DNA of 64,000 bases from Lepturacanthus savala (taxonomy: Eukaryota; Chordata; Actinopteri; Scombriformes; Trichiuridae), in assembly GCA_030544235.1 (NCBI GenBank), contig CM060466.1:1295092-1359091 (forward strand). Reading direction: 5' to 3'. Within the stretch, counting starts at the first letter, position 1. Every line of letters starts with the position of its first letter. The notes under the pieces were generated by a model. The model was not told the DNA's origin. It made no database searches and saw only the letters and a program-made list of their open reading frames with translations. This document shows positions 1 through 13,497 of the stretch, piece after piece. The position numbers and the translations under genes are program-made.

Positions 1-3000
1 ATGAACGCTGAGGTTTCAGTGAGCCGTGTAGGAAGAGGATTAGAGACGGATGGATTCACTCACAGGCTGGAGGCAGGAGAGGCATGGACACAGGAGGACA
101 GAGAAAACCATTTCTGTCCAACTGTGAAGTGACGTTTACACAAAGTTTGGAGATCGTCACAATCAGGAAGGCAGTCGAAATAAATCTTAAAAACAGAAAA
201 AACAATATTGAGGGCTTGAACAAAACCAACTCTATCTACATTACTTTTGCGCTTCCTGCTTCTGCACCCAACACTGAGGTGAGATTATTTCTCAAGAGCG
301 TGTAACAAGAGCAGAAGAAGCCGCTAATAGGACCATCAGACTATCTATTATTGCATCTCCTATGCTGGTCATTCTACTCCTCTGTTAAAGCCATCCAGTG
401 TTGTCGGCTGTTAATAAGAGACATCAGATGGCGTCTTATTTTCTCTGACGAGTTAGTTCCTCCATATGCGATATGGAGGAACTATGCTCATGCTTTACGT
501 CGCCCACTGACTAGCTATTAATCTTCCTTAACTTTGTTTTAAATGTGGAAAGATCCCTTCATGCTTGTCTTTAAACACCCGATCTAAGAGCGTCCCACTG
601 CGATAGTGGGCGTTCTTTCTGATTGGTTAAACAGAGGGGAGGACTTAAAAGGGATACTGATACAGCACGTTACCCAGGAGAACTGATACTATAATATGTC
701 GATGTATGTGTGGGAGACGAAAACAGAAATGACCGGTCTGTATGTTCCATCAAGCACCTTGTGAGGCGGACCGCTGTGTTTTCCATCTATCCATCTCTTA
801 AAACCTGTCCTTTTTTATCTGATAACCAACGATAATGGATGTGGAGATGGAAAGGACAGTGCTGGGGCAAAGGGATGAGGGATGAAGGTGGTGCTGTTAG
901 CCCGGGAGGACGAGGAGGGGGCAGTCATGGAATTTGTCGGAGCATAGCTGTGGTATTGCCTCGAGCAGCTGAAAAATATATCAAAGTGATCTTTCTTACT
1001 GTCGTTACTCCCCTCACTGAGGGCCAGGACATAGATGTATATTGCAGCAGCAGGCCTCCGTTGAGGTCATTCTCCATCCCCATCCTTCTTTTCCTTCTTA
1101 TTATTATTCTTTCTCCTTCTTATTTCCCTGTCTTTGATCCTTATTATTGGAACTGACACTGCAATGTGGACCCTGGGGGTGATCCTTGCTTCTGCCTACC
1201 TTGCCAACAAATCGGTGGCTAATTGAGAGGTAACATGAGAACCTGCGTTTCCCTCCCACCTAAATGTTCCTCCCAGAAGGCTGTAGCCTTTGACATAGAG
1301 CCAAGTGTCAGATTACATGTCTGTGATGCCAATTTAAATCATTACGTGAAGCTGACATGACATCAGTACTTTGGGTCAGACGCAGGTCTGTGCTCTACTG
1401 CTGTTTATCGAGTTTTTGGATTTGGAAACCAATTAACAAGACAAGACACTGGCAGAGATTGCCAGATACAGCATTTACCTTTTAAGAAATATGCTGAACT
1501 CATAACTTCATGACAAGCAGAACCCCAACAGATAGACACATTGGCCAGCTACATTTTCCATTACTTACAGATTAAGGATCACTCCCTTGAGCCTTCTTTT
1601 CAAAAGCAAATCTGACAATGTAATTGTGTCCAACCTCGCATGGAAAAACAATAAAGGCTCACAAAACACCCCCCCTTTGCCACAGGATTAAAACAGGTTA
1701 ATGTAAAATAAAACCCTTGTCCTCCGTCATGTTAATTGGCCTGCAAGCTGTAGACAACCATTTAGCGATTGCTGAGGAAATGCTTGCTGCTTGCCAGTTT
1801 GTCCACGGGTTTCCCCTTAAACACCATCAAGCGTGGTTCGCTGGTACACGACTTAACTTAACACAACTACTTGCGTCACTGTTTGTGTCCAACAGAAGTC
1901 AACACCCTGAGTGCCTTCCAGGAGAGACTGGGCTGGCAGGTTTTTCACTATCTTGGAGTATTGCCATTTTAAGCAGGTATAAACACTTTTGGCCTTGAAC
2001 CATAGGAAGGGATTGAGAGGCACTCTCCTTACTTTTAAGTGTGCCTGAGCCAGTAATTTTAAAGCCATGGTTGCTGAGTTTCCCCAATGTTTTCAGCTCC
2101 AAATGGTCACTTTTTATGACTGTTTGTTATAGGTCAACTCTTGTGAGTGCTCTTAAGGTGGTACAAATATTGCAAGAGTTTTGTAAATTGTCCCTCTGGC
2201 CAATCCAGTCTAACACTAACCCTTGCATAAAGTGCTTATAGTGTCTGCCTCTGTCATACCTAATGCGTAATGGAACACAGGAATCTGAGTTTAAATGACT
2301 GTAAATGAGGTGTGTTTGTCACACAAAGTAATTCCTGATTTATCTGGGGTTTGAAATGTGAAATTCTCAGACAAGCGAGCTGGGCCAATTTGACTTGATG
2401 CTGATGCACAGTGACACACTGTAGTTCCTAGTAACCATTAGCCTGCAGGAGGTTTTCTTGAAATAACGTCTGAGTGATCTTTATCCCAGCCGGGAAATGA
2501 TCAGACATCTTAGCCGGAAGGTTGAAAAGATAATCCTTCTTTCTTTATGTTCCACCATCAGTTGTGTAATCCTTCTTTTGCCTGCTTTGCTCTTGTTCTG
2601 GATTTTCAAAGGTCTAATCGTCTACAGTAGCTTTAAGATATTGGTCATTAGATCCTTTGGTATGTTCCTGTCTGTCCAAAGTTGTCAGTGACACGTGTGA
2701 TGGTGGTGCAAGTCAACTGGAAAATCTAAAGATTCTTATGTCAGGATGTCCCAAAAGAAGCAAGAATGCATTCAGACAAAACAAGCCAGATGATTTGAAC
2801 CATGAGTAACGACTATTGATGTTTTAACTTTCTGCAAGTTCAGAGTTGCATCCCTCGTTTTAAAATTGAAAAGAGCTTGGAAACGGCTTTGCTGTGAAGA
2901 ATATAGTCTTAAAAGCTGGGAAAGCTGTTACACCAAAACCCCCAGTATTTGTTTAGTGAACGGCTCACACCACACAAAATATGGACATCCCCATGAGTTG

Positions 3001-6000
3001 TGAAAGGATGATTCCAAACCTGGATTTGGCTTAAATCCCTGTTGGCATCTTGACAATTACTGGAGACAAAGTTCAACGTTGGAAAAACTGGGAAGAGACT
3101 CAGTGGAGCCAAAGCAGACATAAAACAGAAGAAGTGCAATTACCTGTGAAATCCTCAACAGAAAGCGGAGGTTTCTCAAGCTACATCGATATGGTTGGTT
3201 TTTTTTATTGTTTTGCTTGTCTTAAGGCAGCTTAGCAGCTTCAGGGAGCAGCAGCTTGCTTCAGCGTTCAGCTGTGGCCGTTGTCACAAGATTCACCTCA
3301 TGCCTCAAAGTTTTTCCTTCCTGTTACATCACTAGGTCTCGGTCTCCGTGGCAACTGTGAGTCATATAGCACGCTGGATGTCAGGAACAATACGTTTCCA
3401 CAATGATACCCTACGTCTATTTGGATATCCTTTAAGCTCTTCCTGGTGGGGAAGGATGGCATTTTGTGTGTGCACAAAAAGTGTCAGAATATGAAGGAAA
3501 CAGCTGGAACCACATGTGCACACACACTCAGCCACATCCTTACAGTTGATAAGGAAGATGAAGTCATTCATGCATTTGTGAAGAATCAAGTTTGGTAACT
3601 TTGAATAGTACCAGTTTTTGTCCTTTTTTTGCATTTTTTTTAAGTATATGAAAACCACTTTAGGGTGGAATTTGACAGTTATTCTTTGCTATTATGGCCT
3701 GTTGGTTCTTCCCTCTCTTACAGTCATCATTTGATATATAGATGAGAGCAGTAATACGTGATTTCCATGCTGTCAGAAAGTCCACGCCCCTTTTTTGGTT
3801 GAAAAGAAGCTCTGTAAAGGGTTTGGCGCCAGATTGGAAGAACAAGTGCGATCATGCATAAAGCTGCTGATTGCACACCAAACAATACAAACACAACCTG
3901 TGTATAGGCCCAGTGAATGCAACACTGGTGTGAGGATGATGATGTTACCATCTAATGTTAGGTTACTTTGGTTAGTTTGCTAAACCAAAGCCTCATATCA
4001 AACATCAAGTATCAGAGTGACCCTCAAAATATGAGATACAGGTGAACCAATCATAAAAAACTGTGTTTACCAGGAAGCCACAGTTGTTATCATAGAATTC
4101 TTGTTTCATCTTGCATGTAGATCAGTTTCAGATGAGTATTTCCAATCAAAGTAAAGGGGCTGTTTTCACCCACAAAGAGAAGACGTGACAGTACCCAGAT
4201 GGGTTGCTCTCATCTATGAATGATTTCATTACACGGGTTGAATAAAGGCGGCGAGAGCTGAACAATGGTGAAAAGAAGAGAGAACGCAGAGTTCAGTGAG
4301 ATGAAGAGAAGTCAAAGGAGATGAATTGCGTAAGTAGAAAGGATGTGAAAGAGTAGAAGCAGGAGAAGAGGAAGAAAGGGCATATATGAGGCCCAGGCTC
4401 CAGAGTATTTTTCTCCTCCTTGGTGGTCTAATTATCTGGAGTCCATATAGACCGGTGAAGCCGTTCCACTGTGATTGGGGTGCAGGAGTGCCACCGATAA
4501 TTGGCCTTATTCAGGTTCATCTGGAACTCTGCTGTTCAGGAGTTCATGAATGAAAACTCCACTACAGTACAAGGCTGAAACGTCTTTGATGTTGAAGAAC
4601 CTAAGTTGATGGAATGACTCCTCTGAAATGAAGTATGTTCGCTCAGTGGTCAGAGCAATCAGTACGCGGACAATTGCACATGAATGCATGCACTACAAGG
4701 ACACACACACACACACACACTCCTACACACTTGATTTCAACAGAAAGTTGTGACTCCTGGCTTTGTGCCACTGTCCCCCTGCTGGACCTCACATCCTGAC
4801 AGGAAGCTTGTCCTTCCTTCACACACACATGCACATACACACACACTTGTATGTGTGGGTGTTTAAAAAGAGAGAGAAAGGCACTGAAACTCTGCTGGAC
4901 GCTCAATCGGACAACCGCAAAATAAGAGTGATAAGGAGACAGAGATGAAAAGGCATGAATAGAATTAATTACACAGACCACAATTAGGAGGAAATGATGC
5001 CTAAATTGTACTGGGACCTCTTACAGCTCTGACCCCATGTCGAGAGCCTGGCATCCCAAAAACATCACTCCACACCACTTATTATGGACCACTGTCTTCC
5101 AACAAAGTCCAAAAAGTTAGTGGACAATTTAATCTGAATTTCATCTCCCACAATTTTGATTCCTCGATGGGTAACACCCACTAAAAGTATTGTTTTTGCA
5201 GACTTCCAGCGGTTAAAGTTCTCAGCTTGGTGCTGTGATGTAGAAGTTGAACTCGGGGTGTTGTCAGTACAGTCTGATATCATTGTGTTGGGTGTGGTTG
5301 AATGTCAGATAAAGTTGAGATGAAACTATCAGTCAGAAGAGGTCAGGGAAACAATGTCCGTCAAGGTCTCGCAGTCTTAAATTATCCTGAACTATGTCTT
5401 ATGTTAGCTTACAACATCCCTTTGATTTACATTACATTTGATGAGCCAGTTCCAGGGCTGGTATTGTGTATACTCGCTCGATGACTTACTGGGATGATTA
5501 ATGGTTTCCATCATCAACATTATTATTTACACCTGTGCTTTTCAATGCTTTGACAGGTTAAATGTTTTATTGACCTTCAATGTTTCCCACTGAAGGTATT
5601 TCTCTTAAGAAATACTGGATATTTTTTTGGCAAGTGCCATGATCCGTCACCTCTGTGCCAGCACGGCACACTTACGATTGGCTTCTACTGCAGAACACAG
5701 TTAAATGGACTCCTTTTCTCTTCAAAGCTGAGCTCTTCTTCTGTCCTCTGCCATGTTTTTGGCCTCTTCATGATGGCAAAACCCCGTGAATGAATTGTTG
5801 GGCGAGGAACAGCTACAGGAGCCGGTGCAGCAAGACGTCTGACCTTCTGGATGTCATCAGCATCAGTTGCTGCCATTTTCTTTTCCATGATGGATGCTTT
5901 GTATGGATTTGTGTCACAACCCCCAAAGCTGGAGGCTGACAGGCCCGGAAACATGGAGGGAGTCGCTCACACACATCCACACTGCGGAGGTTCTCTTTCC

Positions 6001-6300
6001 CCTCTGTTCTGACAGTGTGACATTGAGCAGTCACATGTGATAGAAGGGGTCACTGCACAGAACAGTGACAGTGACTCACTGAGAACAACTCTGCTTGTTT
6101 CCTTTCCTGTCGCGGTAGAGACATGCTGAGATTCTCTTTCAAATAAAACAAAAACTCGTCGAAGCCCCCTGGCCAAATTCCAGTTGAGACCACCCATTAG
6201 GCCTCCACTCCACATGGGTCCAAGCTGTACTCCACAAAGTCTTTCTCAGAGGGCAACTTTTGGACTTTAGTATAAATATTGGTGTTTATACTTTTGCTTT
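1..6300. other. gene-free stretch, no recognisable coding exons
   Basis: No open frame here resembles a known protein, and none shows consistent splice borders. The sequence is mostly single-copy within the window, with short (CA)n runs near 4701-4721 and 4820-4850 and two perfect hairpins listed separately. It may be intergenic DNA or an intron of an upstream transcript. In other vertebrates the neighbour of ADD3 is XPNPEP1, but I see no exon of it. Confidence 0.5.
454..484. repeat. perfect hairpin, 14-bp arms with 3-nt loop
   Basis: The arm TAGTTCCTCCATAT (454-467) is followed by gcg and then its exact reverse complement ATATGGAGGAACTA (471-484). A second hairpin with CCCACT and AGTGGG arms around gcgat lies at 594-610. 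The pair may mark a decayed mobile element, but no ends were found. Confidence 0.6.
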
Positions 6301-6580
6301 ATTTTGGGTAAACCTGGGCGGTACAATTTAAATTTATATCAAGGTATTTTTCAAAATTATATTGGCGTCTCAGTATTTGACGGTATATTTTTCATGTATG
6401 ACTAGGTGTTGACCCCATTTTCGAATAATTTAGAGAATAATTATCGCAGTAAATTGGCTTAGAATTGCTTTTCTTGTTGTATCAGTCCCTTTAGCTAGTG
6501 CATCGTTGAGTGAAGTTCTGTGCTCTTACATGCAGCTGCATCCATATATATACATCATAAAGACTAGATGTCTTACAGCC

Positions 6581-6850
6581 TGGCGGCCATCTTGCCAAAT
6601 GGCCAGACCTGATGCATTGAATGTAAGAGAAGGTGAGAGATCCGACTCTGATCTCGCTGAAAAAGACGGATTTACACACAGTTTGCTTTCTTACACGTTA
6701 TCAACTTGGCTACACTAAAAAACTATAAGTTTGCAGTGTCGTAACTACATCTCGGGCATTTATGACAAACCAAACCGACCAAAGTTGCAAGTTTTGGTCA
6801 TTTAAAAGAACATGCACCATAAAGTACACTGTGTGGCAAGATGGCCGCCA
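6581..6850. repeat. possible foldback MITE with 17-bp inverted ends
   Basis: TGGCGGCCATCTTGCCA at 6581-6597 is repeated as its exact reverse complement at 6834-6850. The 236 bp between them carries no coding signal. A short element with terminal inverted repeats is the simplest reading. Target-site duplications are not clear. Confidence 0.4.
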
Positions 6851-7359
6851 GAGCCGATGTTTGACTCCATTGGTCGGCAGCATGGATGAGCCTTTCTTAT
6901 ATATATCTATGGCCACATGCAGCTTGTTTGGTACAACTGCAAAATAGTCCCCCTCTCAAACAATGTCCTGGTGAAACGTTCCTGCTGCTCTTTGTTCCCA
7001 ATGTTTTATACGCTACATACTCACCAGTGTTGGAGCATATGGAAAAAAACAAAACTGCTATTTGGTATGAAACAGTAAACATCCCAGTCCTAATTGTAGG
7101 TAATCAGCTGATATTGCTGTCTCCTCAGAATCATATGGTGTTCTTATTACTTATCTTTGCTGTCAGGTGTAGCAGTCACACTCCCCATGTGTTGACACAG
7201 ACACAGGTGATCTGGTGATCAGATGAGTGTTAAGGTAGTTGCCAGGGACCTCAAAACAAATGTGTGGATGCTGGCTACCAGTTTTTCAGGCTGCTTCGAG
7301 GTAGACAGCTGATCAAGATAAGCAGCAGTTGTTATGGCTGCGATGTATGTGTGTGGGTG

Positions 7360-7800
7360 GAGGGTAGTAACAATAGCATAATGACAATGCTACCATGCAG
7401 GTACAATATTTACCATGTTAGTTCAGTTTGGCAGCATGTCAGCATTTGCTAATTAGCACAAACCACAAAGGAGAGGCTGATGTTGGTTTAAAGATGTTTG
7501 TGCCATCGACCAAAATTCACAAATTTGACCTAATTACATCGTTCCATTAAAGACGAGGATCATCCAAGTAATTGCATCTGACCCTGAGGGAGTAAATTAA
7601 TGTTTTGAAGCAAAATTTTAATGGAATTCCATCCGATAGTTGTTGAGATATTTCACTCTGAACCAGAAATATCAGCTTAAAGGTGGTAGAGGAGCATCAC
7701 CCAAGTAGGAACCGTCTTTTGGAACAATTAATATCAAAATGTTACGGCAATCCATCCAATAGATGTTGAGATACACTAGAACTGGGACACATTCCGTGAT
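7360..7800. repeat. old interspersed repeat of percomorph type
   Basis: The stretch contains phrases I know as very abundant in percomorph genomes, such as the segment with CATTTGCTAATTAGCAC (about 7443-7459) and two diverged copies of a CAATCCATCCAATAG / TTGAGATATTTCAC module (about 7630-7660 and 7747-7773). It is heavily mutated and has no open frame. Its class is uncertain; a retroelement tail is possible. Confidence 0.45.
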
Positions 7801-8983
7801 GCATCAGATGACATCAATGAATACACAGATCTAGTCATGGGGTTCATACAAAAGTGCACAGAGGATGTTGTAGCAACACAATCAATCCGTGTTTTCCCAA
7901 CAACAACAACAACGACAGCAGTCTCTTCTAACTGCAGCCTTCAGGCAGATGATATTTCAGCAGCATGGACCAGCAGCCTTTGTGACTCTTTCTCCACCAA
8001 GTAATTAGATTCCTGAACATTATAATAACATCACATTACCTGGCATAAACACGGGAGGTACAAGTGCACTGTCACTTCTATTAATACTGGATTCCTTTGT
8101 AATATATTCAGTGAACAGAGAAGTTCATGACACACTTATCAGGTTTTTATCAGGTTAGGGATCCTTGATGTGAGAAGGTTTGAGATGGTGCATTATTGCT
8201 GTTTTTGTCTGTGAACAGGAATCCTTTTGATGTATGCAACTAAACAGCAGTGAAATAGATTTGCTGCCTTTATGTTAACCAGTAACCTTTGACCTGCATC
8301 AGCAGAGTCACAGGATGGCCTTTAAAAAAAAAGAAAAAAGTGCGAGTGGTCAGCACAACATGTAAATGCCAGTGTCCTTTTAATGTATGGATGTAGGTGT
8401 TTTTGATGCTGATTGACCTTGGACGTTGCTCAGCCTCAACAAACCAGCCTACGCTTTAAAACAAAAAGCCGCTTGTCTACAGTCGCTTTCTCTTTTCTGT
8501 TTCTGGAGCTCGAAGGTGAATGAAACGGCCTTTCTGGTTGGATTCGGTGTCTGTGTGGTCGGTCGCTCTCAGGCTCCGACCTGCGTTGGTGTAACAACAG
8601 AAAAACAAAAAGGCCCGTGGGATCCTGGTGGGATGAGGTTATTTCACAATTCCTCCGACTTCTTGGGAAATCGAGTTAAACAAGCGACTCGGGCTTTTGG
8701 GTTTGTTACAACTTCTGAGGCTGGATTTTTGGAGTAAGACAGCAGAAAGCACAGTGTGTGACTGTTACAGGGACAGATGAATGCTCACTGTGATCTTTCT
8801 TTTTTCCTTTTTAATGTCTTTACTACGACGTGGAGCATGCATAAAGTAAAGCACATGCTGCTGTGGATTCCTATGCTATGTGCCGCGCCGCTGACATCAT
8901 TGCACTTTTCTGTCTGCTGTTTTTTTTTTTTTGCCTTTTTCTGCCGGGGCGGGGTCACCACATGCACACACTGTTTGTTTGGA

Positions 8984-8997
8984 GTTGCCATAGAAAC
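8984..8997. promoter_or_regulatory. RFX X-box-like site
   Basis: GTTGCCATAGAAAC fits the X-box consensus of RFX factors: two half-sites separated by AT. It is isolated in gene-free DNA, so a function is only a guess. Confidence 0.25.
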
Positions 8998-10893
8998 TCA
9001 TGAGAGTGTGCGACTGTTTGTGAGCTCATAGCCCCGTGCATGCATGCATGTGTGTGTGTGTGTGTGTTTTTGTGCGATCAGGGCTGCAGTTCTGCTTCAT
9101 GCATAATGACCTCATCCATACGCCCCCCCCCCCCCAAAAAAAAAATAGAATCCTTCTGCTTCCTCGGATTGTATAACGGATAGATAGCAGAACTGTGGCC
9201 GACGCCCCCCTGGTGTCGCACATCGCAGCTCAGACCACAGACAAGTCACGGGACACAGCAACAATCAAGGTTTTCACAACAGGAACTATGCATGATTGCC
9301 TGATAATTTAATTTCATATCATGAAGGAGTGTGGAATTATATTCATCCGATTGGAATTCTGGTGCAGGACGACTCCTAAAAGAAAAAGGGTGAAGAGAGT
9401 TCGTGAACTAAGAGTGAACCCTTGAACTTTTTGGTGTTATTTTCTGTATTTTCGATGTTAAATGTTGCTACAAACCTGCTCCTACTCCCACCGTATCACC
9501 CGGGGGTCGTACAGTTGACGTTCCTCAGCTGCTAATCTCTGATAGTGTGAAGCATGGAGCACGGCCCAGCTGTTGATGTGCTTTTATTAAAGCTGAGGAG
9601 TCATGTCGGTGGTTAGAAATCCTTTCCATGTGGGAAAGAATGTTGCTTTCACCGAAGGGGAAAAGTTCTTCTTAAAGGCCCATTTATTGATCTGCCTTGT
9701 GACTGTGGTCGTCCGACGCTTCCAGAATCGCTGCCACATTGCAGCGCCTGAGACAACAGACGGCCCCGGCTGGTGCCAACTCTATTATTAAACACAGGTT
9801 TTCATAACTCTGCTTAATAAAGCAGAGAAAAACATTTGAACACACGGCTGTGATCTTATTACACGCAGCTTTGACGCTTAAACTCTGATTAATAGCTGAT
9901 ATTTCATAGTGGAGTGAATAAAGATAAACTCCAGTCCTTTCTGCAGGTTTATATGGGTTAGGTTGATTTAGCTCCTGTATTTAATTACAGCCAAAGTGTG
10001 TGTGCTCACATGGGCACAGATTGGTATAGAGGAATACACGCTGCAATGTGTCATGTATTACCTCGACACAAATTCAATATCCTTCCAAACTGAAGTATTC
10101 AATGTTGCTGTAATAGTGACACAGTCCGTCCCGCTGCTTCACTCTGCAGGTTTTGATCCTGTGACTGCTGCTTCAAAAAATAACTCTGCTATCTGCTGGA
10201 AATCCAGGACAGGAATGTATTCTTGTCCTGCCCGAGCACCAGGGAATCTCCTCTGCAACAACCTTTGAGCTGGAAAACCAGAGAGAAACTGCAGTTTGGG
10301 ATGATACTGTATTAAACTGTCACTGTTAATGCATTGAAGGGTCAAGGTTTATCTTTATTTATTGTCCTTAGAAGAAATTTGTCTTGGAGACAGGAATGTA
10401 TCTGCATATGCATATTCACATGGACAATCATAAGAGTATTCCCTATGTTTCATTGAGCATTGACTGTTTATACCTATTATATTTACACTGCATGAGTGTA
10501 GTACATGTAATGGGTTGTTTTTGGCTGCTATAATATTGTTGACTCAAACATTATAATAAATAAGACAACCAGTATCCATATAGTAGCTCCATATCATGAT
10601 TCAAGTGAGAACTACTGCTCCCTGTAGACTACTAGTAGAGTATGTGAGGAAACCCTGCACAAAATTAAACTAGAAAGCTATCAGCTTCATGCTGTAGGCT
10701 ACAATGGATGTATTTATTATTAGACTCTATGTCTAAAATCAACTTTTATATTCACTTTATCTTCTTTGAGACCTCTTCTTCTGACATTTTTAGTTATAGG
10801 ATGAACTTATGTGAATCGGAAATGTTTCACTGAAACTTTCACGTGAGTTCCCACAACGTTTAATTTCTTTCTTTACGTCTTAGCAGACATGCT

Positions 10894-11538
10894 TACTGTA
10901 TTGTCTGGACTATAAGTCGTGTTTTTTTCATAGTTAGTCCGGGGCTGCGTCTTCTACTCTGCAGCTTATGTGTAAATTATTACCACATTATTACTGGTAT
11001 ATCATTTACATGTTATTTCCACACTAAACCTCCAGAGGGCGCTCTAGGCTGGTGTTGATAACTTCAACATTGTCGGTAACTTTTAACAACAACTGAGAAG
11101 AACTGAACAAAAACGTCAGCGAACAGAAAATCATAGTAGTAAAACATGACGTCATCGACGTAGAAGAGGAAGCGCCGCATCTTCTACCTCCGGAGTTAGA
11201 GGAGTTGATGAAAAGTGACACCGAGGATGAAGATTTCATTGGGTTTTAGTGACACGGATGGTTTTGGTGAACTTCTTAGCATGTTATTGATGCTGTAGTT
11301 ATGGGAATAACTCTTAATATGTTGTGTTAACATACCAGACACGTTCTCAGTTGGGTCATGTAACGTCAGCACCGTTCAGCCTGTTGTTGCCTCTATTCTA
11401 GTTTTAGTTTACATTTTAAATGTCTGTTCTTGGATTTTATCAAATAAATTTACCCCAAAAATGTGACTTATATATATTTTTTCCTTCTTTATTATGCATT
11501 TTATGGCTGGTGCGACTTATAGTCCAGAAAATACGGTA
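10894..11538 (+). mobile_element. pogo-like (Tc1/mariner superfamily) non-autonomous DNA transposon
   Basis: The left end reads TACTGTATTGTCTGGACTAT (10894-10913), and the right end, read in reverse complement, starts TACCGTATTTTCTGGACTAT (11538 backwards). The inverted ends are therefore about 26 bp, bordered by TA, the target of this superfamily. Between them an open stretch of about 44 codons ends at TAG 11247-11249. It contains DVEEEAPHLLPPELEELM and then SDTEDEDFIGF. Such a short acidic C-terminus is typical of pogo-like transposases. The rest of the transposase is missing, so this is an internal-deletion derivative. The superfamily call is fairly firm; the pogo call is from the acidic tail only. 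Confidence 0.65.
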
Positions 11539-11866
11539 CATCAAGTTGCTGTTTACTGATTTGAAGTCATCAATCATCTATTAAAAAAGGTTATTCAGCG
11601 TTAACAGGAACTCCCCCTCTACCTACGACCATCAGCTTAGCCAGGTGTGTTTATCAGCACTGAGACTTACTGAGCCTCCAGCCTGTGATATGAATCAGTT
11701 TGGTGTTTGCTGCGATGTGAACGCGGCAGCGAGGACATACGGTAGCAGTTAGCTGCAGAGACTCCCGGAGATGGATTGTTTGTGTTTGCGTGGTTGAAGC
11801 AACAGGGGCTTGTTAAACTGTGTCTATGGCTCTGTCATTACCAGCTGTAATTATACAGTGATTAAC

Positions 11867-12016
<150 letters not shown>

Positions 12017-12589
12017 ATACATTTCACTTGTGTAATCCCCTTTTTAAATTGTCCTAAATTAGCAGCAACATCAACGTCAGGACCAGTTTACATAGACCAG
12101 TTAATCAGACTGTACAGTAATAAATAGCTGTAACATATTAGTGACATTCAGGATTACAGTAAAACACTAATTGCTGCTTATAACATTAAGTAATTAATCA
12201 CATATTACACCAAGGTACATGATGCTATTAACATTGTTATAGTGATTAAAGCTTTACTGTGCATTTAACCCTCTATTACATAGTTTACTATCTTTATTTT
12301 TATAAAAAGCTGTGATATAAAATCTATGTTTTACATTTAGACGTGAAAAGAGGACTTTTATTTTGGAAGGACACCTAATTTATGAGGTCACATGACCAGG
12401 ATAGCATTGTCACATAACTGAAAGTTGTCTTTTATTCAGAATTCTGGAAACTTTTCACTAAAAAATAAACCTTCAACTCCCTATTTTGGGTGAGTCAACT
12501 TCATTTTTATTTTAATTTGTTGTCACATGTCAACAATATGCAAATATGGAGTCCCATTGACTTACATAGCATGTTTACAACTGGCAAAA

Positions 12590-12955
12590 CTTTCAGATGT
12601 GTTTGGACTAAAGGAACATTTTAGTTTGAGTCTATAAACTACTCACATTTCCCCCAAATTCCAAATACAATTATTATTGTTTTATTTGCAGAAAATGACA
12701 AAGATTCAATGTTTTCACACCTCAAATAATGCAAAGAAAACAGAAAATACTAATGTTAACACTTGAGAAGAGTTCATTAATCAATATTCGGTGTATTAAT
12801 CCTTATTTTACACAGTCTTGGTGACTTTATTCCACTCCTGGTTCCTCTTTAAGCAGAATGAGTTGGAATTCAACAGAAATGGCAGGAACACATGTAGAGA
12901 TGCTGATTTCAGAATAAAATAATGATGCAGTGGTCTCTGATTATCTTTTCCAGAC
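12590..12955. mobile_element. Tc1-like transposon relic, copy 1
   Basis: The order of short blocks (TTTCCCCCAAATTCCAAATA, GCAGAAAATGACAAAGAT, CAATATTCGGTGTATTAATC, GGTTCCTCTTTAAGCAGAAT) is shared with 16260-16690. It resembles Tc1-like elements common in fish, in which the transposase lies on the opposite strand. Deletions have removed any usable frame. Confidence 0.5.
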
Positions 12956-12958
12956 AGT

Positions 12959-13497
12959 TTAACCCGTTAAACTCCTGAGATTGCTCCACTAATCATGTAC
13001 AAATATAGTGAAGCTATACATCAAATTAAACAGGAGAAACTCCACTACAAGCACATATAAGTCATATTTACACACACCAAACACAACTCCAACACCAAGC
13101 TAATTAATTAACAAATATGAACATCGCTATACGATCATAAAGCCAACCCACTCTCCACATTTTGATGGCTAGCGCTCTGATACTTCATGTTATACAAACA
13201 AATGACATCTCATATGAAAGCTGAGACTGTGACGAGTCCAACGGTACCATCAGTGTAGCTTTATGACAAAAACTCAGTAAACTAGCAGCCAAAAAACACT
13301 ACAGTAAAAAGTCGCTTGTTTGAAGCGACGAACAAAAAATGTGTTTTTTTGTTGCTGTTTTGGGATGAAAATGTTTATTTGAGATCAATAAATGTTGGTT
13401 TAGTGTCGACCAACATCTCTGTGTTTATTCCACAGACATACCCTACTGACTATGGGGATGTCCTAAACATAAAAAAGGCTGGAAGTCAAGAGTTTAA
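12959..13497 (+). mobile_element. piggyBac-like MITE, copy 1 (TTAA-flanked)
   Basis: The element is nearly identical to those at 30190-30742 and 59048-59585. It starts TTAACCCGTTAAACTCC and ends with an imperfect inverted copy followed by TTAA (13494-13497). CCC-starting ends flanked by TTAA are the signature of piggyBac-type insertion. The right end here has drifted (AAGTCAAGAGTTTAA) compared with the other two. A 54-codon frame beginning MFEATNKK is shared by the copies but looks like chance coding in the repeat. Confidence 0.7.
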
